Below are positions 1-10,956 of a stretch of DNA of 64,000 bases, piece after piece. Below the pieces are notes generated by a model. That model saw only the letters and a list, made by a program, of their open reading frames with translations. It made no database searches and was not told the origin of the DNA. This DNA is from Phytophthora hibernalis. Lineage: Eukaryota > Oomycota > Peronosporomycetes > Peronosporales > Peronosporaceae. The DNA lies in NCBI GenBank assembly GCA_012656075.1, contig JAAKBF010000384.1, positions 1 through 64,000 of the forward strand, in the 5' to 3' direction. The translations under genes and the position numbers were made by a program. Numbering within the stretch: the first letter of the stretch is position 1; each line of letters opens with the position of its first letter.

Positions 1-341
1 TTCTTTGACAAGAACACGGGGTCATCTTTCACCAAATGCACTAGGCGCCAAAACACCGCCCGGTCGAGTCGGAAATGCTCGTGAAATTCAGTGTCGTTCA
101 TGTATTCGCTGCCATTGAGCAGCTTCCGCCAGCGGTCCGTCCGACGTCGGTAGTGCTTTGAACGGTCCAAATAGCGGGTAGCTAGTACACTTTCATACCC
201 CAGCTGCCAATAATCATCAAACTCCTCCTCCGAGGCGTCGTGATCACTCAAGAGGTCACGAGTTGCTCCTTCAATGCTCCGCTTCTCCACGATACGACGC
301 AGGTCACGGAGCTCCTTCCCACGTGCAGATAAACGCGGCAT
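1..341 (-). CDS. PIF/Harbinger-type transposase, N-terminal part, cut by window edge
   Basis: Reading the minus strand from an ATG at 341 gives an open frame of 113 codons that runs off the left edge. It starts MPRLSARGKELRDLRRI and continues through a charged stretch to a segment reading YMNDTEFHEHFRLDRAVFW. That EFxxHFRLxRxxFxxLxxLV pattern resembles the region just before the DDE domain of PIF/Harbinger (DDE_Tnp_4) transposases, which are common in oomycetes. No catalytic residue is inside the window, so the family call rests on this motif only. An 18-bp perfect palindrome lies 47 nt upstream of the ATG. It could be a degenerate copy or an active gene; the visible part has no stop or frameshift. 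Confidence 0.5.
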   Translation of the reverse strand, partial: MPRLSARGKELRDLRRIVEKRSIEGATRDLLSDHDASEEEFDDYWQLGYESVLATRYLDRSKHYRRRTDRWRKLLNGSEYMNDTEFHEHFRLDRAVFWRLVHLVKDDPVFLSK

Positions 342-387
342 CTTGGCAACCTGCTTATGACGCTGCTATAAGTTGATGGTATGGAAA

Positions 388-405
388 TTCACTTCGCGAA
401 GTGAA
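388..405. repeat. 18-bp perfect palindrome
   Basis: TTCACTTCGCGAAGTGAA is its own reverse complement. It lies just upstream of the Harbinger-like ORF and could be a transposon subterminal palindrome or a protein-binding site. No second copy was noticed in this window. Confidence 0.6.
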
Positions 406-760
406 CCCTTTGCGAAGGGAAACTTCGGCTGCGGCAACCTCCCGAAAAATGCAAGTTGCAGCAATTTCAAGTTGGGGTAGTCAATTGACTCATCTTTGAT
501 TGGCCGCTTCGAACTTTGCTCGAGAGCTGAAAAATAAAAATTCTGCTTGTTGCTGCACAATTGACGACCACTATTATTTTCTCAAATTTCGCAATAGAGT
601 CAGCTTTCAACTGAAAACAGCACAACACGGCTTCGGGGCCTTCTTGAGGTGTCATTTCCTCGCTGCCGAGAATTGCTTCAGGAGTTAAGAAGGACACTTG
701 GATCCTCCTGTCCGGATAACATTAGCCAGCAAATGCCGATAACCCTCCATCCAAGTTTGT
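406..760. other. Intergenic, no gene seen
   Basis: This lies between the Harbinger-like ORF and the 3' end of the LINE. There is a short minus-strand open frame (467-697) without recognisable domains. No clear poly-A tract or target duplication marks the LINE 3' end here. Confidence 0.5.
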
Positions 761-818
761 CCGGCGATGCGTGTAGTTTTTGTAGTAATGGTGTCTATTT
801 AACTTTAGCTAATAGATC

Positions 819-1739
819 CTAGAATTTTTCTAGCCACATTACTATGTGTGGCGTCTGTGATTTTGTTCCTTTCTTTTGCGAGTACTGGCATCCTGCTGCC
901 TTGATGTCGATGTACTCGAAACAGTCCAGCATTTGACGCATGTATATGCCCTGTAACTTTGTCTCTGGTCGTTTGAAGTCTCTATGAGCTGATGCTCGTA
1001 GTTGCCGCAATGCCAATTTCCAGATTTCGAGTTTGCTCCCTTCCGTGGTAAGTTCTTTCTCCCTGAAAACGACGTTGTTGCGCTGCATCCAAAGTGCCGC
1101 AGTCGCGATGCTACAGTATGCCCACCAAATTCGGCCTGCTGCTTCGGTATGCATCCTGTTGAACTCACCATAGAGTTCGACGCTGTAGTCACGCATCCTG
1201 GGACTGACTTGGGGTGATTTCCGTGCAGCATTGGAGTGCTGGTACTTGTGGAGCTCGGCTTGACTCGCGGATACTCCTGTCCAATGGGTGATCAACTGTG
1301 TCCATACTGCCCTGGCCTGAGGGCACTCCCAAAAGAGATGCTCTAGTGTTTCTTTTGCCGTACTGCAGCTGGAGGATAGACGGCAGTGAGATCCGTGACT
1401 GCGTCCACTGTGGTACAAATTGAGCTGTCCCAATGCAACTCTGTACGCTGTCCAGATCTGGAAGTCCGTAATTGTTCCTTTTCCAGACCATAGTTCGCTT
1501 GGAGTTTGATCTTGTGTTGCTCTCACCCAGTCTGATGACTCACGTTTCGCATTGAGTCGTCTCACAAGTGGTTTGAGTTCACTGCTAATGTCTTGTCGAT
1601 ATCTCCGAAACGGCTGCTTTTTGAGTGATCTCAGTACTTGTCTGTTTTCGATTTTGTCGTCTACCGCCCATGGGAAGCCGTGCAGAAGTGGTGAGGCTGC
1701 CATAACTAGTCCGTCTGTGCTGCTATATTGGCGCATCAA
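819..1739 (-). pseudogene. LINE C-terminal region with RT zinc-binding (zf-RVT) domain
   Basis: This is an open frame of 306 codons. The middle reads SELWSGKGTITDFQIWTAYR, followed by a Cys/His cluster (C-x5-C, then LEHLFWECPQAxxVW). That is the hallmark of the zf-RVT domain found downstream of plant and oomycete LINE reverse transcriptases, where it helps bind the RNA template. The tail after it is basic and unrecognised. It is the 3'-most coding part of the element and is separated from the RT by frame changes. Confidence 0.75.
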
Positions 1740-1978
1740 ATCGCCGTCCTTGAATAAATCCGTATTTCCTGTAATCGCCCCTAGCTTCCAGTTGATACCG
1801 TCTTGTTGTTGAACGAGATCGATTGATCCTGTCGCTGGATCCCCTCGCTTTGGATAGCCTTTGACTTCTCCTGGGCCTTCAAGTCTCCACGTATATATAG
1901 TCGATAACTGTGGTGGCTTCCGTAACGAGACCGTGGCTTCGTGCGAGACGTACGTCTGTCGGATCGCGAATGGGGTTG

Positions 1979-3722
1979 CTATGAGAATTGCAAGAAACCA
2001 ATGCTGTAATTTTTCCAGGTATGGTGTTCCGCTCGCTCTTGTGGTCGTGGAATACGCACTGTGTAGAAATCATCGTCATAGCGTCGAATGTTTAACTGAC
2101 CAATACTACACGGTTGAATTCGGGGGAAATCCTTCCTCGTCAGCATTTCTCCATGTGCCACCCAGATCCACAGATTCTCTTCCCAAGAGAATGTATTCCA
2201 GAAGCTTGCAATGTGCTCTGGGATCTGCTCCAGAGTTGGTAATAACCCTCCTACTGTGAGAAACATCATTGTTTCAGAGTCGCCATCTTCCCACCACGAG
2301 TATGAACACGAAGTGAGCTGTTGCATCCTCCCTGCTCTGTTGTTGCCGGCTTAGTCGCGTCTCCTCATCAGGTGCTATCCATTAACCTAAATCCTGACTT
2401 ATCTGCCACCCCACTGTCTGCAACCGCAGCGGTGGACCGCGTTTGAGTGGCGCTCTTGGACTCATTGCCCACTCGCCTGGGAAGAAGATTACACTGTCAT
2501 TTAGTTGCTGCCAGCTTTGCCACGCTCTTGTGTACGGTCGTATAAGCCATTGCATTGCATGCTTTACTCGCTGGGTTTTCAACGCGACTGGAATAGATGC
2601 GAGTCCGAGCCCGCCTGCTTTCCGTGGGGTATGAACAAAACATGGGTTCATCTTGTGTCGCATGCGATCCAGTTCAGGTACTCCACTCCACAAAAACTCT
2701 TTTTGCATGCGTTCAAGTCCATCAAGAGCTGACTGAGTCGGCTGGAACATAATGGCTGTATACAGTAGCGCCGGCAACATGATGACATTGAGGATCAACA
2801 CTCGATCAGCAACGCTTGTGCTTAGACGCTGCTGTCAGAAGTCGTCGTTGCAAGCGCCGTTGACGATCCGCCCAGTTTACGGCTCTGAGCTCACCAGTAC
2901 CCAAGATAGCGCGTTGTGGTGCCGTGTTGCAGCACTGGAATTCCATAAATTGGGTCAGCCGTGATAGCTGTATTCAGGAAAATATAGCAGCTCTTGCTTG
3001 GTTGTACGTGCAGGCCTGACAGTTCTCCAAAGCGCCTCACTATTCTTAATGCGACTGGTAATTGCATCGTCTTCTCCAAGAATATTGTTGAATCATTTAC
3101 AAACGCGGAGAACACGTGCGTTTGCTCCGGGTTCCTCCCGGCACTCGAGTTCCTCTTACCTCTGGTGATTGAGTGAGAGCCAACCTAGCAACTCAGCTGC
3201 AATTATAAACAGCAATGGGGCCAATGGACACCCTTGCCGGATCCCTGTGACCACCGGTGCTGCCTGCGACAGCTCTCCATTAACTTGAAATTTGGCGGTA
3301 GTGTTCGTGTGCATTCTGTTCATCAGATCCACGAACCGAGGGTCGAACCCAAATAGTTTTAGCACCACTATCATGAAGGTTCTGCTTAACGTGTCGTAGG
3401 CCTTGCGAAAATCAAGGAGAAGAATCCCTGGGCTGGAGTCGTGATCGTCATTGGCCTCACTGGATGCCTGCCGTAGGTGGGCCAGGATCGTGGCCACCGT
3501 TTTCTGGATCTGCCTCCCGTGGACGAACCCTTGCTGAGTCGCACCAATAAGGTGACCGAGAAATTGCAGCATCCTGATCGCGAGTACAGTCATTACAATC
3601 TTGTAGCTGGTCTGTAAAAGGGCGATCGGTCTGTAATCCATGGCATTATCGGAGTCACCTTTCTTTCGTAGTGGCAGTATCGTGGCTTGTAAAAGGAGGG
3701 CGGCGGTTCCCCCTTTAAGCAA
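1979..3722 (-). pseudogene. LINE reverse transcriptase domain, inactivated
   Basis: Three frames contribute. 3156-3722 holds the fingers and palm: DYRPIALLQTSYKI, QQGFVHGR, the motif A stretch LLDFRKAYDTLSR and the motif B stretch GIRQGCPLAPLLF. 2891-3115 holds motif C, but the expected F-A-D-D is FVNDS, so the first catalytic aspartate is asparagine. 2382-2801 holds the thumb, with LGLASIPVALKTQRVKHAMQ. Stops and frame changes separate the pieces. The arrangement matches L1-like elements of oomycetes. The D-to-N change alone should abolish polymerisation, so the copy cannot move by itself. Confidence 0.85.
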
Positions 3723-3841
3723 TTAATTGCTCTGATCCGTGAGAATAGGGATCATGACGCCCGCCGTGTCCTTGTAGAAGTCATTGTTCAGTCCATCCGG
3801 CCCTGCTGCTTTATGCCGGTTCAATTCCTTGATCGCAGTTA

Positions 3842-5209
3842 CTACATCTTTTGCGTTACCTCCGCTAGCAAAGCTTCATTCTCCACTTGTCGCACCTTAC
3901 GTTCCTCCGGTACGTGAACAAACCGTTCAACCTCTTCGCGCATGCTCGCTCTGTCCTGGATGGTACTATGTTGCCGTCCCTGTATTGAGCGCCATTCAGC
4001 TGCAAATCTGTCCGCTATGGACATGCTGTCTGGATACTCGAGCCCTGAAGAGGCTTGGATGTTGGAGACGTGTTGGTCGCGCTCCCAATTTGACCAGCTC
4101 TTAAACTTGCGCCGTACGTTTTCCGTAGTAAGTTCTAGTCGGTGACCAAGCTGGTGGGTGCCAGCAGCTAGGACATCGTCTACGCCAGCTTGAATGATTT
4201 GCTTGCGGGTAACTAGATGTGCTCGAGTTCTCCGCCTCATTCGCCTAGTTATTTTTCGCCGCCTTGCCTTATTTTTGCGCGTTATTGCTGTGATCGCTTT
4301 GCGGCACAATGCCGCTGTATTATCCCAGTCTACGAGTCCTTTGCTTGCACTCTCCCCAGTTTTCGCCATTTCCGCTACTAATCCCGTCAGCACCTGCTCT
4401 TGGCTTGCTTCTCTAATGGGGTACAGTGGTTGCTTTCTTGCCCGTCGCTGCTTGGGTTTACGTGGGTCCGTCAGATGCAACGTCACTGCAAGTGTTCGCG
4501 TGGGTCCTGAATGTCTACCCATTGCACAGCCCATCTCCACCGCGTCGACACATAGAAACGATATATCCTGCTTGCGCTGTTGCCTTTCCAGTAGGTATAA
4601 TGGGCTGTCGGGGGCAGCTCGCTGTCATCTTCTGCATGTACCATGATCTCTCGTGCATCTTTCCAGTTGCGTTCATCCAGCCACTCTTCTAGAATTGGGC
4701 TTTCTGCACGAGACGAGTAACTGCTCCCTCGCCGATCAAGTAGAGGGGATTGAACGCAGTTGAAGTCTCCTGCCAGGATAACGTCATCTGGCGCACAAAG
4801 CCAATTCCAGCTGCGCAGACCCATAAAAACTCCTCCCTCTCCTTATTGTCATTGGGTGCGTAAATGTTGACCAGTAGTCCAAGTCTCTCATGCTGTATCA
4901 CCATTACTCTGTGGCTCCACTTGCCTTGACTCCATGGTTTGATTTGTGCTGTTTCTCCTGGTACCACCAGTATCCCCACGCCTCCAGTTGGCTTGTCGCT
5001 AATGCTCCAGAAGGTTGTTCGGGGGCAGACTGTGGCACATTCCAGAGCCTCCTCCATTTATCCTCCAGTAGCTGCGCCTCTTCTTCGCTAGTGACATGTT
5101 TTTCTTGTACGTAGATCACTTGCGGTCGCTGCTTTCTGGGAAGTCCGCGCCATGCTCGTAGCCACTTCGAACGTTTTTCCTTCCGAAATCCTTGCAAATT
5201 TTGTGTCAT
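3842..5209 (-). pseudogene. LINE apurinic-type endonuclease (EEP) and linker, inactivated
   Basis: The N-terminus (4904-5209) begins MTQNLQGFRKEKRSKWL and includes VIYVQE, where active enzymes have a metal-binding Glu. The next frame (4689-5057) has GGVGILV and NIYAPNDNKEREEFL. The third frame (4483-4824) has AGDFNCV and then SRIYRFYVS. The last motif is normally S-R-I-D-R, so a catalytic-site aspartate has become tyrosine. 3842-4540 is a basic linker leading into the reverse transcriptase. In intact elements this endonuclease nicks the target DNA to prime reverse transcription. Confidence 0.8.
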
Positions 5210-5363
5210 GACCTTGACATCACCTGCTGTCTCTAACTGAGGTCGTTTCCACTGCTCTGTACTTTCAAATTCATACTCCAGCTGGTAGTGACGCCCGTAC
5301 GCATCACTTCCACCGACTAGTAGCTGGTCCTGGTCAGGGTTGACTACTCTCTGTGAGTAGCCT

Positions 5364-6312
5364 TTATTTGCGTGAGGGCGTTCCTTCCTCCTCTGCTGTT
5401 GCGAGTGCAGCGAAGAAGGAGTGAACTGCGTCCCAGTTCGGCCTACTTGCCGGCCCTTCGACCGCCTCTCTGTAGTCCGAATGTTGTATCTTAACCTGTG
5501 TATGCATGCTCATGAGTTCGTGCACCGACGAAGTTTTCGATGCTTGCGAGTTCACAATCGCTTTTAGTTCCGTCGAGTAGATCAGCGCACAGAGGAGGTT
5601 TTGTCCGAACGATAACTTCAATGATGGCGCTGCTCGACGCAAACGCTCCCCGCCGGGTTGCGTAGTTGCAAAAACTTTGTCCCACATGAGAGTGCTGTCT
5701 AAATTTTCCTCATAGTTGGTTTCCGTCTGAGGAAAGTTGGTTCGCCCGAGACGTTTGATCCAGTCAGCTGCCAGTCTTTGAAGGCTCCGGTTCTTGGGGT
5801 TGGTTGATGCTGCCAGTTTTGCGAGTTCGTCATTAAGGTAGTCCTTGCGCCACCTCTGGTCCAAGCTATCACCACCTCATCCCCGACCTGTTCGAGGATT
5901 GCTGCTGGGTAATTGAATTCCCGAATCAGTTGTGCAAGAAAATCGGGTTCCTCGTTCGCTGCTCGTGTCCAATGCTGGACTAAAGCGTTCAATTGAGGGA
6001 ATCGCGTCTTTGACTTTCGTTCCCACCTTGACTCCATTCCTGCCCATATAACCTTCCAATCCGTCACAGTAGGGTGGCAGTCGGAGCTACTGTCACTGTC
6101 CTTGTCGTGAGCAGCCTCTGCAAACTCTATCAGCAGGTTTCGCGTGGCATCAGGTGGGTTGCTCTGAGAGAGAGATGCGACTCCTTTTGTCCGCTTGAGC
6201 GGGACATGATCATTTTCGCGTTCACCACTGCTCCGTGTATTTGTTTCTTCACTATTGGAGTTGGCGTGTGCCCACGTGTTCCTTTTTGTTCATTCTTGCG
6301 TTGGGGGGTGGG
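5364..6312 (-). pseudogene. LINE ORF spacer segment downstream of the hAT insertion
   Basis: Two overlapping frames (5364-5864, 5699-6067) carry charged, helical-looking sequence such as MTDWKVIWAGMESRWERK and LAADWIKRLGRTNF. No domain is recognised. The frame can be followed upstream through an acidic Ser/Asp stretch to the hAT target site at 6312, and its counterpart on the other side of the hAT begins at 8424. It therefore belongs to the same interrupted LINE ORF. Confidence 0.55.
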
Positions 6313-6320
6313 GTCACTAC
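6313..6320. repeat. hAT target-site duplication, left copy
   Basis: GTCACTAC is repeated exactly at 8416-8423. Eight base pairs is the diagnostic target duplication length for hAT elements. Confidence 0.9.
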
Positions 6321-8415
6321 CAGTGCTCGGACATTACAATAGAGTAATGTAATGCGCAGTTCACAGCTACAATAAGAAATAAATGGTTAACGAGAGAAGC
6401 ACTATTAAAGAAATGAGGAATACGTATTGTATTGCTCACTTGTGCTTGCCAGCTAGCTCCGCCGCTAATTGTCGTCACTCTCATCAAACTCCAAGGTCAT
6501 CAGCGTGTTAGCGTCCCAGTACTTGCGATTAGTACGCAAGAAAGCAATCATCTCAAAGTTCAGCGGCAGAAGTGATGCACGCTGGGGCGTCATCACCAGC
6601 TTACACTGCGAGAAGAGCCTCTCGCAGTGATTGCTGGTTGACGGGATCGCGGCGACGATAGGGCTGTACCTTGGTGTCGACTGCTGCGGAACGCCATCAG
6701 ATCGTAGAAGCGCTGTCGCGAAGTCCTCAGCGCCGCTCCGCGATCGTGTTTGGGCCCTTGAGCTGCGCGAAGCCACGGTAGGCTCAACAGCTTCCTCCAG
6801 CTCAAATGGCCGAAGCGCCTCCACCTCTTCTGCCGTGAGTTTATCGGAATCTGCACCAGCAACCTAATCAACATCCGGCAACGCTAGTGTGTTAGCGCAA
6901 CAAAAAGCAACAATAAGCAGCTCAAGTGCACATACCTTCACCACAGCGCTCTCGAACGTCGGTGAATGAACAATGGAGGCGTCCGGAAGAAGGTACTCGC
7001 CAGTAACGGTGAAAAGTTCAGCCACCTTGTCAAAAAGCACCCGCACGGCCTTCATCGACAGCGATGCCTCCTGCAACTTCTTGCAGACGCTGTTAAGCGT
7101 CTTCTGCTTCTCCACTAGGGCTACAATGCGGCGGTGTGCTGATGGCTTCGGCAGAAGGTCGTAAACCGCGTCGACTCGCTTGATGGCATCTCGAATGCGC
7201 ACGTAACGCTCCATCATCACGAATGTTGAGCTCCACCTGGTCGCGTTCGCGCGCAGAGGCGCCAAGCTCGTGTGACGTCGGAGTTCTGCGCGGTTCTTAA
7301 TCGTGCGGAGCGCTGCCATGAGCGCGCCCACCTCGCCAACCAGGTCCTCGTGCTCGGCCAAAAATCTTTTGGTGGCCAGATTGAAACGGTGGGAGGCGCA
7401 TCCAACCAATGGGACGCCGAGGAGGGTTGCCGTCAGCTGGTTGGTTGAGCAGTTGTCACCAATCAGAAATTGCAGCGACTCTTCCAATTGGCCATAAATG
7501 GCCAAAATATTCCTGATGTACGCACAGTGCGAGACAGCTGTCAAGTTCGCCTCATTGAGAGGGGCCACTCCCAGCAGAACGTGGTGCAGCTTGCTATCGC
7601 GCCAGAAGACGATGAAAAGAGCCACATAGTGATCGGCAAAGCTTGACCATCCGTCGTACATCACGCCGAACAACGGTGGGATGATCTTGGCAATCGCCTT
7701 CTCGACAGCCTTAGTCGTCGCCGCAATGTACTTCTTCAGCGTCTTCGACGAGATGGGCTTGAGACGAGACATCGAGCGAGTGAGTGGGTGGTCCACCTCA
7801 GACAGAGGCATATTGCGGTCGACCACCCACTCCATCCAGTGGTAGATGTTTGCGACCTTGTCGCTCACGAAGCCGAATGAGTGTAGATTCCCTGCCATCG
7901 AGCTGGCCTGCGCAAGGAAGTCGGCCTCGTAGTCAGCGTGTTTGTCTTTCAAATGGCTGATGAGGTTGCCATAGCCGCTGGATGGGAGCTGGCGGCGAGT
8001 CTTGCCGCAGTACTTGCACTTGAAGTGATGGTCGGGCAGAGCCTTAAAAAGTGAGCGGCAGACGTCGGCGTTCTTGGCCATTGCGATGGGTTGGAGGGAG
8101 ACGGGGTTGCGAAGTCGATCAGATTGATGCATGAACTGAGAAAGACCTGGCTGTAGAAGTCGTTTCAGGGCGGCGTGGCTGCGCGTTAAAGACGACTGGA
8201 CCCGAGTAGCCCAATAGGAAACACTCAGTCTCACTATAGTAAATTGTAAACGAGGTATTTGCCGTTTTGACTTGAAAATCAAGAGTCGAGTGTAGTAATG
8301 TCAATAAATGCCGGAAATATCAATAGTATGCAGGGTTTTTGATACTCAATAGTAATAAATGTGGTACAAAAATACAATTGATATTTATTATATTATATTT
8401 TTCCCGAGCACTCTG
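6321..8415 (-). mobile_element. Complete hAT DNA transposon nested in the LINE
   Basis: The element is bounded by an 8-bp duplication (GTCACTAC) and short terminal inverted repeats: the left end begins CAGTGCTCGG and the right end, read inward, begins CAGAGTGCTCGG, differing by a 2-bp indel. It is 2095 bp long and holds one transposase gene on the minus strand with an unbroken reading frame. Because it splits the LINE cleanly and both duplications are identical, the insertion is young relative to the LINE. Confidence 0.93.
6465..8081 (-). CDS. hAT family transposase, two exons, apparently intact
   Basis: Exon 1 is 6936-8081 and exon 2 is 6465-6863. The 72-nt intron between them starts GTATGT and ends GATTAG, and splicing keeps the frame, giving about 514 residues. 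The N-terminus has a BED-type zinc finger (FKCKYCGKTRRQLPSSGYG, then HLKDKH). The catalytic core shows MYDGWSSFADHYVALF with the first Asp, and FLIGDNCSTNQ with the second, followed by the GCASHRFNLA motif. Exon 2 ends with the hAT dimerisation region (PSTSNHCERLFSQCKL). The ATG at 8081 was chosen because it lies just before the BED finger; the frame is open further upstream. The protein should cut and paste the surrounding 2.1-kb element. Confidence 0.9.
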
Positions 8416-8423
8416 GTCACTAC
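8416..8423. repeat. hAT target-site duplication, right copy
   Basis: GTCACTAC, identical to 6313-6320. Confidence 0.9.
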
Positions 8424-8837
8424 CCTTTCCTGTGTCGTCCCGGATGATTCTTGCGACTCAGGGACATAGTCCGAGTCAGATTGCCATATCTCGTTGTCCT
8501 TATGCTCTTCGGATTGTTGAGATGCTGATAGTCCGTTGAACCGCTCGTCTTTTGACGGGTTGCCGCTTGCCACCTGTCGTAGCGCGGCTTCCGAAATTTG
8601 ATACTTCTGCATGAATTGTGCCTCTGCCTGACCATCCGACAAATCGCTAGTGCGGAGCCATTGCTCTTCTGCAGACGTCACCTGATCCACGGTATTGACC
8701 AAGAAGCCAATGAGCTCATTTTTGCGGTTATCTCCTTCCTCAAGAATAACTTTCTGCTCACTCTTCAACTCGTGCGATATGGTCGGGCCCTCGTTGATTT
8801 GGCTCCATAGAGCGTCTTCATCTCCATCCCCTGCCAT
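8424..8837 (-). pseudogene. LINE ORF acidic segment, broken by the hAT insertion
   Basis: The frame starting at 8837 is rich in Glu, Gln and Ser (for example EIWQSDSDYVPESQESSG) and runs into the hAT terminal repeat, where it stops. It is part of the LINE polyprotein lying between the OTU-like domain and the endonuclease. No domain is recognised. Confidence 0.6.
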
Positions 8838-8988
8838 GGCTGCTGGGATGCATATTCCTGCGAACCGCCACCTTGTAGAGCAATGCTGTAGGCATTAGCG
8901 GCATTTGGACTGCGTGGAGGTGTCGTCATTGGTTCATCTGCTGCTTCCGTGCGTTGAACCTCTCGGCCCGCAGATTGCTGCCGTCGAT

Positions 8989-9896
8989 CTATTGCGGGGT
9001 AATTTTCCTCCATCGAATCGTGTTGGAGCTTTGGCCTAGATCCTCCACTTCCGTCTGAACTTCGTCTGTTTGGTACGCTGAGCCTTCTGTGTCCCGGTGG
9101 TGCTGACTGATCTGCTGCATTTTGCTGTGAGCATATGCAGTGTAATGCTTGCCCCTAAACCGAATGACAAGCGGAGGTGCCCTTCCCTCGACTTCTGCTT
9201 CCACTTTCGCCTGTCCAACTCCTTTGAGTAATCCCTCAAGTGTTAAATGACGCTCTTTGGATGTCTGGATGTGGGCTCCGTTTTTCTTCTCAGTTCGAAA
9301 CTCGTGTCTGGTACACTGCCATGAATGATCTGCTGCTTGACCAATGACATAGATGTCTCGTTTAAGAAACTTGGACATCATTCTGAGCGTGTCATTATCT
9401 CCATTGTGCCTCCGGTAGGATCGTGATTCCGTCCGTTGGGCTGTGCGCGTATGCCTTAAACCATTCAAGCAGTAGTTGTGTCGCATTAGATTTCGTCACT
9501 TTCCGCTTCGGGTCCGCCCTGATTAGGATGCTGCGTTTAGCTTCCCAGGTGAAATCTTGAACCGAGTTGAGATGTGCCACATGTTGCATTCCTACTTTTA
9601 GGTGTGTGGCCAGCTGACTGACTGGTTGGGGTGGCTGGTAAATGGCACTTCAAGCATTGCTTCTGCGACTGCAAATACCTGACAGTTTCCTGTTTCTGGT
9701 ACTGGTAATTCTCGGAGCCCAGATGATGTTCGACTTCCGCGAATGTTGTTGGCATTCCGTGGTCGCCTCGAATCGGATTCATTTCCAGGACCGCCCTCTT
9801 GCCAGTGTCGTGTTGCTTTACCAACCCAACCACCGATCGCCTGTTGTTGTCGATCTCCGCTAGTAATTGAACCTTTGTGGACGCACCATTGGACAC
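8989..9896 (-). pseudogene. LINE-encoded OTU-like cysteine protease region, decayed
   Basis: The frame 8989-9486 contains GDNDTLRMMSKFLKRDIYVI and, after a variable stretch, PPLVIRFRGKHYTAYAH. This order (acidic-TL-A-L-I-V, then hydrophobic strand, then HY) is that of the C-terminal half of OTU cysteine proteases, where the His of HY is catalytic. The upstream frame 9537-9896 should carry the DGxC nucleophile motif, but only a garbled IRGDHGM stretch is seen. OTU-like domains are known from the Dualen/RandI lineage of LINEs. Their role there is unproven. Confidence 0.55.
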
Positions 9897-10744
9897 GTCG
9901 CTCTTGCCCGTATCACCCTCGCGATGGTCACCTTCCTCTTCACCATCGCTGTCCAGCAGCTCAATGACTTCTTGGCCCGAAGGTCATCGGTTGGTCGCGC
10001 TCTGCCGACACTTCTTAGATTCGACTGCTGCCGTTGCCCTCTGCTCTTTTGAGCAGCGACTCTTTCGATCTGTTCTTGACGGTGAACTCGTTGACGAAGT
10101 CTTTCCACTGTATTACTGTCCGACCCAGTTGCCACAGGATTCTGCTCGTTTGAGCTCCCCTTGTCTGGAACAGGTTGAGTTACTCCTTGTCCCTCTTCTT
10201 TCTCCTGCAGTTTACAATCCTTAACTGCTTCACGAAGCTCCTGCAGCGTCGCAAAAGCTGGGCGAGGGTCTCCCAACGCTGCCACCTCTTCGTCACTAAT
10301 GACGACTGCTGCTTCAGTTCTCAGAGATTCCTCCGTTTGAGGGCATTTTCGTGCGATGTGCCCGCTATCGCCACATGCCAGACATTGCTTCCTGCGGTTC
10401 GTTCGGGGATGTTGGAGAACAACCACTTCTCCGAACCAAATGATTCTGTTCTTGTCACGCAGGTATTCTGGACAGTGACCAATCTGGAAGCGCAACTCCC
10501 ACGTGTTGGAGGTCATCGAGTGCTTGTGGTATGAATCCATATCAACCATCTCGAACGGGAAGTGGATTTTGGCTTTCAACCAACTGAAGAACCTACCCAA
10601 ACCCATGCTTCGCGTTAAGTTGCTGATTCGGATGGAGTACTGTGTCTTCGGCCTGCGTTGAGCCATGGGCGATTGTCCCATCGTCCGCGGTCCTTGGCTA
10701 TGGATGTTCTGCAATGCATGCATCCGGTAGCCAAAGGGCACCAT
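9860..10744 (-). CDS. LINE ORF1-type protein with CCHC zinc knuckle
   Basis: The open frame of 294 codons starts MVPFGYRMHALQNIHSQGP. Residues about 50-110 (YSIRISNLTRSMGLGRFFSW, then WELRFQIG) form an RRM-like or RNA-binding segment. A zinc knuckle follows: CLACGDSGHIARKC, matching C-x2-C-x4-H-x4-C. The rest is charged and low in complexity. Such proteins bind the element's RNA. The open frame is long but is bounded by broken neighbours, so it is part of the dead LINE. Confidence 0.7.
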   Translation of the reverse strand: MVPFGYRMHALQNIHSQGPRTMGQSPMAQRRPKTQYSIRISNLTRSMGLGRFFSWLKAKIHFPFEMVDMDSYHKHSMTSNTWELRFQIGHCPEYLRDKNRIIWFGEVVVLQHPRTNRRKQCLACGDSGHIARKCPQTEESLRTEAAVVISDEEVAALGDPRPAFATLQELREAVKDCKLQEKEEGQGVTQPVPDKGSSNEQNPVATGSDSNTVERLRQRVHRQEQIERVAAQKSRGQRQQSNLRSVGRARPTDDLRAKKSLSCWTAMVKRKVTIARVIRARATCPMVRPQRFNY

Positions 10745-10956
10745 AACCTATTCATGCCTCTGCGCTGCTCTTCTGGTGAAGAAAGTGAACACAATTGCAT
10801 TCGTGCTGCCTTCGTAATGTCTTGATATCGGCTAGCATTCGATCCAGTGCTGACAAGTTCTTGTTTACTTACGGGTTCAGCGAACGATTCAGCTGTCGTT
10901 TGGCCACTGCCGCTGTTCCAATTAATTCCAACACCCTCTCTGTTGTTCGTTGGGAC

